Source: Chlamydiota bacterium (GTDB taxonomy: Bacteria; Chlamydiota; Chlamydiia; Chlamydiales; SM23-39). From it: a stretch of 33,306 nt of DNA. Each line of letters opens with the position of its first letter. Position 1 is the first letter of the stretch. Location of the stretch: the NCBI GenBank assembly GCA_016219355.1, contig JACRNF010000001.1, forward strand, positions 1-33,306, in the 5' to 3' direction. The position numbers and the translations under genes were made by a program. Below are positions 1 through 6,294 of this stretch, piece by piece. Below the pieces are notes generated by a model that ran no database searches, had not been told where the DNA came from, and saw nothing but the letters and a program-made list of their open reading frames with translations.

Positions 1-129
1 AAACCCATAGAGTCAAGGAGATAGCGTGTCGGTCCCGATGAGGAAACTATTAACTGGAGAGCCGTATACGGGAAAATCGTACGTACGGTTCGGAGGGAGG
101 GGTGATCGAAAGGTCATTCCTACCCCTAT
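1..129 (+). mobile_element. Group II intron, 3' end only (5' part and reverse transcriptase lie outside the window)
   Basis: The first 129 bases end in an ordered domain V and domain VI, the catalytic and branch-point hairpins of a group II self-splicing retro-intron. Domain V begins at 59 with GAGCCGTA, which pairs with TACGGTTC ending at 91. Domain VI follows directly. The 3' boundary is placed at 129 (ending AT, matching the usual AY), eight bases from a bulged A at 122. Bases 1-58 would be the end of domain IV and its linkers. No reverse-transcriptase coding is visible in this short piece. The insertion point is about 30 bp past the stop codon of the small minus-strand gene at 159-344, so no gene is interrupted inside the window. 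Seen directly: the hairpins. Inferred: that the remaining intron and its encoded protein lie upstream. Confidence 0.9.
59..129 (+). ncRNA. Group II intron domains V and VI
   Basis: Domain V (59-91) has the conserved AGC catalytic triad within GAGCC, an 8-bp basal stem, a two-base bulge (CG, 82-83) on the 3' side and a short apical stem closed by a GAAAA loop. Domain VI (about 96-127) has stem GATC/GGTC closed by GAAA and a longer basal stem. It has one unpaired A at 122 between CCT and CCCC, the expected branch nucleotide. Both elements look intact, so this end of the intron shows no decay. Confidence 0.88.
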
Positions 130-158
130 TTAATGGCGTCATTTGATAAAAAATAGCG

Positions 159-344
159 CTAGTAATATTTTTGCATTCTTTCTTGTTTTTCTAAGATTAA
201 AGAAAAAGCGCTTTCTTTTATGGTTTTGATCCCTTCGCTAAAGCCGCATTGGATTAAAAGAGTGTTTAGATTGTCTAATTCAGTTTCGACAATGTCAATT
301 TTTGTCTCTAAAAAAGCAATCTTTTTTAATAAATTTTCTTCCAT
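159..344 (-). CDS. Small coiled-coil hypothetical protein (61 aa)
   Basis: Unrecognised. The predicted 61-residue protein is mostly helical with heptad-like hydrophobic spacing (LETKIDIVETELDNLNTLL near residues 12-30), so a short coiled coil is likely. It has no signal peptide or membrane segment. No clear Shine-Dalgarno sequence precedes the ATG, which weakens the call. It ends about 30 bp from the 3' end of the group II intron and is transcribed towards it. The compact charged and leucine-rich composition suggests a real small protein rather than a chance frame. A SlyX-like helical protein is one possibility, but there is no specific motif to support it. Confidence 0.5.
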   Translation of the reverse strand: MEENLLKKIAFLETKIDIVETELDNLNTLLIQCGFSEGIKTIKESAFSLILEKQERMQKYY

Positions 345-801
345 AAGATCAACTTGGGTTTATTGCGGTTTAAGTTTATGCATTTTTCTCATATTATGCA
401 AGTCAAAATCAATTAATTAAAAGGCAATTTTATTCTCAGCTTTAATTAAATTTTAATTGTCTCAGTGAACATTGTAAATTAAAAACAATTGTTTTTAGAT
501 TTTGAATTAGCTAAGGTCGGTCTTGTTACTTTAAGCGGGTGATAGCTTTAATTATAAACAGCGGTGTTAAAGACAAGCAGAGGTTGCTCAATAAAGCTAT
601 AATTGCAACGATGGAGTAATGATGTGGCTATAATTTTTTCTCTCTCTTGAAATGCAATTCATCACTGATTAATTAAAATTTAATTTTTATTTTTAGCTAC
701 ATTTAAATTTTTAATTAAATCAGTGATATTTTACAAATTAAAAATTATTAATTATTGTTGAGTTAATACTATAATTATGGCAGAATAATTACAAAACTTG
801 A
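345..801. other. AT-rich intergenic region with inverted repeats
   Basis: This 457-bp stretch has no convincing ORF. It contains a long imperfect inverted repeat (arms 661-683 and 702-727) and a third copy of the same arm at 446-468. A perfect TATAAT occurs at 770-775, about 27 bp before the open frame at 802, but without a good -35 box. Much of the rest is TTAAT/AATTA-type sequence like that in front of the other Inc-like genes here. Confidence 0.6.
661..727. repeat. Imperfect inverted repeat, ~23-25 bp arms
   Basis: The left arm starts ATCACTGATTAATTAAAA (from 661) and the right arm ends TTAATTAAATCAGTGAT (to 727). They pair over about 23 bases with two single-base offsets around an 18-base loop. 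A third partial copy of the right-hand arm (TTAAATTTTAATT then CTCAGTGA) is at 446-468. Because it lies upstream of the open frame at 802 and has no following T-run, a regulatory or relict-mobile role fits better than a terminator. Confidence 0.65.
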
Positions 802-1323
802 GCAACCACTACTTTTGTATCAGCAAGACAAACAATTAATCCAAAAAATTGGAGTTCAACTGTACAAAGAGTTACATCGGCAGTTCTCGGCGCTTTAGCT
901 ATATCAGCTATTGTTTTCGCTGCCGTAACTGGTGGTCATTTAGTTCTTCTCGGCGTTTCGATTGCCGTATTAGCAGGAGCTCTTAGTTTAGGAGTTTCTA
1001 ACTATGTTGCAACAAAGAAACTAAAGGCTGATGCTGCTGAAGACAAAGCTTTTGCTGTTGCAGCTGCTAAAGGCGATGTAGAGGTATTGAAAAGAGGTGA
1101 TGTATTGATCGGCGGTAATATATTGGCTGCAAGAAGAGAAATGCTCGCAACTTTTGGATATAAGAATTTTGCTTCTGAGTCTTTAAAACCTTCTGTAGTA
1201 AAAGCTGAAGCTGATGCTGAGAAAAGGGCTAAAGCTGAAGCAGATGCTGCTAGCGTAGTCTTTGGTCCAAGACCAAAACCACGTTCGTTTTTGGAAAGAT
1301 TAGGTGGTGTTATTCTAATCTAA
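802..1323 (+). CDS. Inc-like membrane protein with no recognisable start codon (possible start-lost pseudogene)
   Basis: An open frame of 173 codons runs from the base after a TGA (799-801) to TAA at 1321-1323. It contains no ATG, GTG or TTG until a TTG at 1087. The translation begins ATTTFVSARQTINPKNW and then has two close hydrophobic segments (about residues 24-43 and 47-66) split by a GGH turn. This is the bilobed pattern of chlamydial Inc proteins. The C-terminal part is Ala/Lys/Glu-rich and helical (KAEADAEKRAKAEADAA). Starting at TTG 1087 would remove the whole membrane region, so I consider that unlikely. Either a rare start such as ATT (832) is used or the original ATG has been lost. 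A strong terminator follows directly at 1350, so this was built as a complete transcription unit. Inc secretion by type III is family knowledge, not shown here. Confidence 0.55.
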   Translation, partial: ATTTFVSARQTINPKNWSSTVQRVTSAVLGALAISAIVFAAVTGGHLVLLGVSIAVLAGALSLGVSNYVATKKLKADAAEDKAFAVAAAKGDVEVLKRGDVLIGGNILAARREMLATFGYKNFASESLKPSVVKAEADAEKRAKAEADAASVVFGPRPKPRSFLERLGGVILI

Positions 1324-1349
1324 TATTTTTTTAGTAGTATTTTGAACGA

Positions 1350-1379
1350 AACCTGGCTCTTAAAAAGCCGGGTTTTTTT
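1350..1379 (+). terminator. Rho-independent terminator
   Basis: A nine-pair stem AACCTGGCT / AGCCGGGTT (one T-G wobble) encloses a short loop and is followed by seven Ts. It lies 27 bp after the stop of the Inc-like frame at 802-1323. Confidence 0.92.
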
Positions 1380-1404
1380 ATTTTCAGATTAATTTAAAAA
1401 TTTA

Positions 1405-1434
1405 TTGCATAAATGTTGTATTTAAAAATATAAA
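1405..1434 (+). promoter_or_regulatory. Possible promoter (TTGCAT - 18 - TATAAA)
   Basis: TTGCAT at 1405-1410 and TATAAA at 1429-1434 are separated by 18 bp, just after the preceding terminator and about 190 bp upstream of the gene at 1621. If used, the leader would include the A19 tract. Confidence 0.35.
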
Positions 1435-1474
1435 TATTAGCTTGAGCTTTTCAAAATTTTTGTCTTAAAAAATT

Positions 1475-1493
1475 AAAAAAAAAAAAAAAAAAA
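1475..1493 (+). repeat. Poly(A) tract of 19
   Basis: Nineteen consecutive adenines lie between the possible promoter at 1405 and the gene at 1621. It is the longest homopolymer seen in the window. Such tracts vary in length by slippage, and assemblies may miscount them. Confidence 0.9.
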
Positions 1494-1620
1494 TAATTGA
1501 CCATTTTAGTTGTTGAAAAAAAATCAATTATTAATAAAAATCTTAGCTTTTAAAATTCTCTCTGATTCTTTAACTAAAAGAGAATGAGTTAGTAATCGTT
1601 ACAATTTAAGGGGTATCAAC

Positions 1621-2157
1621 ATGATAAATCCAATAAGATCTGGACAAGTTCAATTGTCATTAGGTGTCGCATTGGCAGCCGCCACGACTGGGGCAACTAT
1701 TTGGCTTATAACGACTTTCAAGGTTGGGGCATTAGCTGCTTTGCTTATTCCAAGCATGGGAATTACAGTTTATATGGCGCTTGGGGCTTCGTTTGCATTA
1801 AGTATGGGGTTAATTACATGGGGACGGTATTTAAATTCAGTGAAAGTCGTTCCTCCATCAAATCCTGAGCCTAAGAAGTATACAGAGGATGATTATAACG
1901 ACCCTATTTCCTTAGGGCCAATAGAGAACCCAGTTAAAATTAATAACAATTACTTCGATCTTGGGCAATTAATTATTTGGATCAAGACTTGTAGAACTCA
2001 ATCTAAAAATCCCACAAATCCTAGAACTAATCTCCCTTTACCTTGCGATTTAGTGAAGGATTTGGAGTCAAAAAGACTTATAAGTAAAAAATATCAGCCT
2101 GAGCCTGAATATTTAAAGGCTTTGCAAGAATTTAAAGCAAGGTCTGCCTCGCGATAA
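1621..2157 (+). CDS. Inc-like membrane protein with C-terminal U-box-like domain (178 aa)
   Basis: Two adjacent hydrophobic segments (about residues 13-32 and 36-66) give the bilobed Inc pattern. After a short Pro-rich linker, residues 88-145 resemble a U-box, the zinc-free RING-like fold of E3 ubiquitin ligases. The start DPISLGPIENPV (94-105) matches the usual DPIxxxxxxxPV opening. It is followed by YFDLGQLIIWIK (111-122) and NPTNPRTNLPL (130-140), the typical NPxTNxPL end. No RING cysteines or histidines are present. A Shine-Dalgarno sequence (AAGGGG) precedes the ATG. The next gene (2225) has the same architecture, so they look like a tandem duplicated pair. Inference: a type III secreted inclusion-membrane protein exposing an E2-binding domain to the host cytosol. 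Ubiquitin-ligase activity is unproven. Confidence 0.8.
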   Translation: MINPIRSGQVQLSLGVALAAATTGATIWLITTFKVGALAALLIPSMGITVYMALGASFALSMGLITWGRYLNSVKVVPPSNPEPKKYTEDDYNDPISLGPIENPVKINNNYFDLGQLIIWIKTCRTQSKNPTNPRTNLPLPCDLVKDLESKRLISKKYQPEPEYLKALQEFKARSASR

Positions 2158-2224
2158 AATTTAATTGATTTCAAATATTTATTTACTTAACATAGCTATC
2201 TTTTAAGATTTATGAGGGAAATAT

Positions 2225-3097
2225 ATGGCTATAAGAGTTGATTCAATTGGTTTTACAAGATTTGAAAAAACTGGAATTGTTATAGGGTGTGTTGCAGCAT
2301 CGATAGCTGTAGTTACATCTATTTTAGGGCTTTGGGCAATTTCTTTAGTAGGAGCTGCTTTTTCTTTGATCGGCATTGGCGTATTTGGTTGGGGAGCTCT
2401 ACATCGTGAGCCAAAAGTAGTTAAGCCGTCTGGAACTGACCAGCCAAGACAGCCTGAAGTTGTGGGTAACAAAGATGCGACTCCTAGTAATCCAGTAGTC
2501 TTAACTAAACAATCCGAAGTTGATGATAAGAAAAAAAATGAAAGGCCAATTGATAGAAAGTCGGCTGAAAATTCACAAACATATTATGAGAGATTTACTA
2601 AGGCTGTTGATCAGATCAAATTTGGAGCCTCTATAATTAGAGGAATAGTGAGTGTTCCTGTTTATGTTGTTGAAAAGGTTTATTATGGAATAATATTTGT
2701 TGGAACATTGGTTAGTAAAGTCACAGAAGTCATACATTTCGGCTATTCCGAAAAGGATTTTTATGATCCTGTTTCAGTTCGTCAAAAATATCCAAGAGTA
2801 ATTGATACGCCTGTTTTGCTTAAGAGCTTTTTCTCTAGTCGCCATTATGATTTAGGAATGTTAAGAACGTTGATAAAAAATTCTGAAATACACAAAGGCG
2901 AGCATTCTGGTCTATATCCTCCGACGAATCCTCATACTAATCGTCCCATGTCTGAAGAGATGATCCATGCTCTACAAAACGATGATGAGAGGGATAAGAT
3001 TTGCTGGAAATTGCTATACCCTGCCAACAAGAAATTTGCAGCGAAATTACAAGAATTTTCAATTGCTAAGGGATACGCAAACCTTAGGCCTTGGTGA
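2225..3097 (+). CDS. Inc-like membrane protein with divergent U-box-like domain (290 aa)
   Basis: Residues 15-36 and 38-58 form a bilobed hydrophobic segment. A polar linker follows, then a second hydrophobic or amphipathic stretch (about 134-165). Residues 179-252 share the signature of the upstream 178-aa protein: DPVS (181-184), HYDLGML (207-213), PPTNPHTNRPM (232-242). There is an insertion after DPVS and another before PPTNP. The opening lacks the conserved PV, so this copy is more degenerate. The start is supported by GAGGGAA shortly before the ATG. It lies 67 bp after its paralogue and probably shares its transcript, and a small terminator follows at 3106. Inference: a paralogous inclusion-membrane effector with a U-box-type domain that may have diverged in E2 choice or lost activity. 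Confidence 0.75.
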   Translation: MAIRVDSIGFTRFEKTGIVIGCVAASIAVVTSILGLWAISLVGAAFSLIGIGVFGWGALHREPKVVKPSGTDQPRQPEVVGNKDATPSNPVVLTKQSEVDDKKKNERPIDRKSAENSQTYYERFTKAVDQIKFGASIIRGIVSVPVYVVEKVYYGIIFVGTLVSKVTEVIHFGYSEKDFYDPVSVRQKYPRVIDTPVLLKSFFSSRHYDLGMLRTLIKNSEIHKGEHSGLYPPTNPHTNRPMSEEMIHALQNDDERDKICWKLLYPANKKFAAKLQEFSIAKGYANLRPW

Positions 3098-3105
3098 GGT
3101 AGATT

Positions 3106-3126
3106 GGTCTTTAAATAGACCTTTTT
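3106..3126 (+). terminator. Short rho-independent terminator
   Basis: GGTCT and AGACC enclose a six-base loop and are followed by five Ts, directly after the stop of the 290-aa gene. The stem is only five pairs, so it may be weak. Confidence 0.65.
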
Positions 3127-3194
3127 GAGGTGTTGCCATTGTCTGCAATTTCGTTTAGAGCTGAGTTTAGGACGGGCCTACAGCTTCTTCATGT

Positions 3195-3350
3195 CTAGCG
3201 GATATGAACCCCATTTCGAGTATGTCTTGCTGAAGTTACTGTTCTGAATTCGCTATCAGCATTTATTCGTGATGCTAAATCCCTTGCCAAAGCTCTTGTT
3301 TCAGCGTTAACTGTAGCTACTTTGCGGGGTGGGCTAGCGTTCAGTATCAT
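3195..3350 (-). pseudogene. Frameshifted 3' tail of the 430-aa gene (or a separate 51-aa ORF)
   Basis: Just past the stop of the 3334-4626 gene, another frame on the same strand stays open to TAG at 3195-3197. It reads as SPPRKVATVNAETRALARDL and on to HTRNGVHIR, in the same Ala/Thr/Arg/Glu-rich style as the upstream protein's C-terminus. It overlaps the larger frame and contains an ATG at 3350, so an independent 51-residue ORF is formally possible. Beyond 3195, other frames again give protein-like stretches down to about 3111, for example one reading RPVLNSALNEIADNGNTSKR. The simplest reading is that the parent gene was longer and has lost its tail by one or more indels. Confidence 0.5.
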
Positions 3351-4626
3351 CAGTAGCTTGAGAACCAAAGTCGGTAGTAGCAGTGGCTGGGGCGGCAGCT
3401 TGAGTCGCTGCGGCTATTCCTCCTTTCTCTGCTTCAGCTAGACCAGCTTCTGCATGCCGCTCATCAAATGCTCCCATCGATTCCGGTAGAGCTCGAGGAG
3501 TCTCAGGGGAACCATCTGACCCGGCTTCTGTATTAGCGACGGAAAGGTCGCCAGCTGTTCTATCTACTGAACCAGTGGATTGTGCTGACTCTCTTTTGGC
3601 AGCTGCTTCAGCGGCTATCGTGGCTTGTAATGCTATCTCTGCATCAGCAGAGTTTACAACTGTTTCAGTGGCATTGGTCTTTTTTCTTCTAAAAAAGGGA
3701 GTATGGTTTTTCCAAAAGTTCTGCATGCCATCCATTGCGGCAGTCAGTAATCCTTTTGGGATCTCTTGTTCTGATTGATGAGTTTGACGTTCAGCTGTCG
3801 TTCTTGCCTGTAATAAAGCTTCTGCAGGACCTCGTGCCACCTCAGCTTGAGGGTCTTCTTTTGCTTTATGTCTTACTGAGCCAATAACTTCAGCTACTGG
3901 ATCATCAGAGAGTTGTGCTGGAGCTGCTCCCGTGGCTTTCTTGCTTTTATCCTCTACTTTATGAGAACCATCTTCTTCACTGTCGCCATTTGTTCTTTTT
4001 CCGGTTGGTGTTGGACTTGGATTTCCTGTTGCGCCTGAACTATCTTGTTTAAGCCCTAAGTTAACTTCATATGTTTTAAGAGTTTCGTTGTTGACTCTTC
4101 CTACTTGATCACCCTTTAAAGCAACAGCGCCTATTGCTCTAATTGATAAAGTCGAATTCTTATCCCGTTTTTTTGGAAATGATTTGTCATCAAGCCGCGT
4201 TGGTGATGGCTTCTTCTCTGCAAATTCTACATTAAAATTATTATTTTCTTCTAAATCTACAGTCCATGTTTTTTCATTTTCATCATTTTCTTTATAAACG
4301 ACAATAACGCGTTTTCCCCAAAAATGCATTCTAAAATCGGATAGATCGTTAAGTTGATTGTTTTGATTTTGAATATTATAAGGTTTTACAGTTATTTCAA
4401 ATACAGATCTAGCTAGGTCTGCAACTCGATTAGCCATACTATTACTTTGTGGGTCACAACCTATAATATTATAAGTATTTTGAGTATTTATAACCTTAAG
4501 TTTTGGAATACAGTTTGTTGACCTTTGTGGACTTTCGGCGGGGTCGACGACGAGCCCCTCCCTTTGTGGCACTGAAGATGCACGACTAGATTTTGAACTT
4601 GCAGACGTTACAGAACTTCCTGCCAT
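3334..4626 (-). CDS. Putative secreted effector, low-complexity C-terminus (430 aa)
   Basis: Unrecognised. The N-terminus is Ser-rich (MAGSSVTSASSKSSRASS), as in many type III substrates. Residues about 40-190 look folded, with beta-rich segments such as MHFWGKRVIVVYKEN and KTWTVDLEEN. The second half is Ala/Glu/Thr/Pro/Gly-rich and probably disordered, with one basic patch (FFRRKKTN) after an aromatic stretch (GMQNFWKNHTPFF). No membrane segment or catalytic motif is seen. The C-terminal half is visibly richer in G and C than neighbouring genes, suggesting different origin or repeat-driven evolution. The start is supported by AGAGGG nine bases before the ATG and by a good promoter at 4671-4699. 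Its 3' end appears frameshifted. Effector status is inferred from composition and neighbours only. Confidence 0.7.
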   Translation of the reverse strand: MAGSSVTSASSKSSRASSVPQREGLVVDPAESPQRSTNCIPKLKVINTQNTYNIIGCDPQSNSMANRVADLARSVFEITVKPYNIQNQNNQLNDLSDFRMHFWGKRVIVVYKENDENEKTWTVDLEENNNFNVEFAEKKPSPTRLDDKSFPKKRDKNSTLSIRAIGAVALKGDQVGRVNNETLKTYEVNLGLKQDSSGATGNPSPTPTGKRTNGDSEEDGSHKVEDKSKKATGAAPAQLSDDPVAEVIGSVRHKAKEDPQAEVARGPAEALLQARTTAERQTHQSEQEIPKGLLTAAMDGMQNFWKNHTPFFRRKKTNATETVVNSADAEIALQATIAAEAAAKRESAQSTGSVDRTAGDLSVANTEAGSDGSPETPRALPESMGAFDERHAEAGLAEAEKGGIAAATQAAAPATATTDFGSQATDDTER

Positions 4627-4972
4627 TTTATTAACCCTCTTTAATATTCTCTTATTAATTTACTAACTTAATTATAATCATTTTTTGATTTAAATGCAAT
4701 TTTTATTTATATCAATTTTACCTTTTGGCGAGCTACGTAAATAGTTTATTATTAGCATCTTATTTTTACAAGAATGGCAAATTCAAATTATTGACAATTA
4801 GGTGCTTGCTTAATCAACTGATTTACAATGAAAAAATAATAAATTATTGAATGGTTTTAATTAAATATTTAATGTGTTTTTTTAAAAAAACATTTGTTAA
4901 ATAATTGATATTTAAACCTTTACATTTTAATTATAGTTTGTTACAATTGTCAAAACTAATGATATAATTTGT
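4627..4972. other. Divergent AT-rich intergenic region
   Basis: This 346-bp gap separates two divergently transcribed genes. It contains the minus-strand promoter at 4671-4699 and, for the plus-strand gene, a TATAAT at 4963-4968. A near-palindrome (TGTTTTTTTAAAAAAACA, 4874-4891, flanked by AATG and TTTG) lies between them. No ORF is visible. Confidence 0.6.
4671..4699 (-). promoter_or_regulatory. Promoter of the 430-aa gene (TTGCAT - 17 - TATAAT)
   Basis: Read on the minus strand: -35 TTGCAT (4699-4694), 17-bp spacer, perfect -10 TATAAT (4676-4671), 45 bp before the ATG. Both the boxes and the spacer match the sigma70/sigma66 consensus well. Confidence 0.75.
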
Positions 4973-6283
4973 ATGAGAATTGGAACCAACACAAATAAAT
5001 ATTTTGATGTTCAACTATCTTTCCAAGGGGAAAATCTCTCCGGAAGAAGCCTTAGTAAGATCTCTAAAGAATCATATTTGAATTTAAATAAAATTGTCGA
5101 TGACCTGTTAAAAAATTCGAGTAATGAAATTGATAAAATGAATGAATATACTCTATGTTATCTACATATAAATGCTTCTGATGGAAAGTTAAAATACTGT
5201 ATTGATGAATCTCCATTTATAGAAGTAACGGATGAGATTTCAAATAACTCTTTTGACAACATTAGGAAAATTCAAAAATATGCAATAAGAACCGGGCTTA
5301 TCAAAGACACAAAAGTTTCAGACAATAATGTCTTAGATGAAGTTAAAATGAACAAGGAATCTCATTTCCTGCAAAAAATATTCGGAGTGGACTTGGTCGT
5401 ATGGATAATTTGGTTCATATCTTTAAAAGATAAAATTTCTTCACTTTTAAATATCCCCAAAACCCCTTCTGATATAATTTTTACCGCTCTTAATGGCATA
5501 CTCGGCATCGGCATGCTCTATGAGGGAGTAAAAAGCTATGTTGACTCCGCAAGCATCGGCGATGAGGAAGGAATAAAACTTGCCAAGTATAAAATTTTGC
5601 AAGGGGTTATTACCATCGTTGCTTTAACCTGCTTGGCCTTAGTTACCTATTATTTATTACCGATGGCTATTGCCGCCTTGAGTTTGACTTCTGGGCTCAT
5701 TTTTTCATCTCTTTGTATCGGATATAGTTTATATGCATTTTATAACATGAGAAAAAATAAGATCTTATCTAAACAAATTGATAGCTTTTTAAATAACTCG
5801 CAGCTTACTGAAAAACAAAAATTGAGAGGGGCTCTGGCTTATTTAAGAGATAAAATTATCTGCGAAAAAATAAATGATCATGATCAGGCTGTAAAAAGCC
5901 AGGCTGTTAAACTCTTGCGTTCAATAAGACGGTTAGATTCGGGTATTGTTGATAAAATTAAAAAGGCCGATTCTATCATTGAGAGACTCGATCGCAGTGA
6001 TAATCATGCAGTTGAAAATGCTAAAGAGCTTATTAAAGAAGTGCAAAATATTTCTACCACAAATTTTAGAAATAATCTTTTAACCGGTATGTATGGAATC
6101 TTGCAATCGGTAATATTAGTCGCATCAGTTGCGTCAGTCTCTTTAGTTGCTATTCAGATTTTAGGAGGCTTTACTGTTCTCATAAGCGTTTTGATCCTTT
6201 TAAATGTTCTTTATTCAAAATTTGGACAAAATATCATTCTTGCATTGCCGGCAAAATATGAGTGGTGCTATAAGCTTAAATAA
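4973..6283 (+). CDS. Inc-like multi-segment membrane protein (436 aa)
   Basis: Unrecognised. There is a soluble N-terminal domain of about 130 residues. Hydrophobic segments follow at about 139-151, 169-190, and a long pair at 207-257. A charged helical region (about 258-365, with KLRGALAYLRDK and SIIERLDRSDNHAVENAKEL) comes next, then a second long bilobed hydrophobic pair at 366-418. Two such paired segments fit an Inc-like protein inserted twice in the inclusion membrane, with the helical part exposed between them. No Shine-Dalgarno is visible, and a perfect TATAAT lies only five bases before this ATG. The transcript may therefore be leaderless, or translation may begin later (next in-frame ATG is residue 56). 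It ends 11 bp before xerD and may be co-transcribed with it. Confidence 0.7.
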   Translation: MRIGTNTNKYFDVQLSFQGENLSGRSLSKISKESYLNLNKIVDDLLKNSSNEIDKMNEYTLCYLHINASDGKLKYCIDESPFIEVTDEISNNSFDNIRKIQKYAIRTGLIKDTKVSDNNVLDEVKMNKESHFLQKIFGVDLVVWIIWFISLKDKISSLLNIPKTPSDIIFTALNGILGIGMLYEGVKSYVDSASIGDEEGIKLAKYKILQGVITIVALTCLALVTYYLLPMAIAALSLTSGLIFSSLCIGYSLYAFYNMRKNKILSKQIDSFLNNSQLTEKQKLRGALAYLRDKIICEKINDHDQAVKSQAVKLLRSIRRLDSGIVDKIKKADSIIERLDRSDNHAVENAKELIKEVQNISTTNFRNNLLTGMYGILQSVILVASVASVSLVAIQILGGFTVLISVLILLNVLYSKFGQNIILALPAKYEWCYKLK

Positions 6284-6294
6284 AGTCTTAGCTT

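Noticed and set aside
1087-1323. TTG start giving a 78-aa protein
   Set aside because: The frame is open and protein-like for 95 further codons upstream, including the membrane segments. GAGG is only two bases from this TTG.
4874-4891. TGTTTTTTTAAAAAAACA as a terminator
   Set aside because: It is pure A/T apart from its ends and lies between two divergent gene starts, so there is nothing to terminate.
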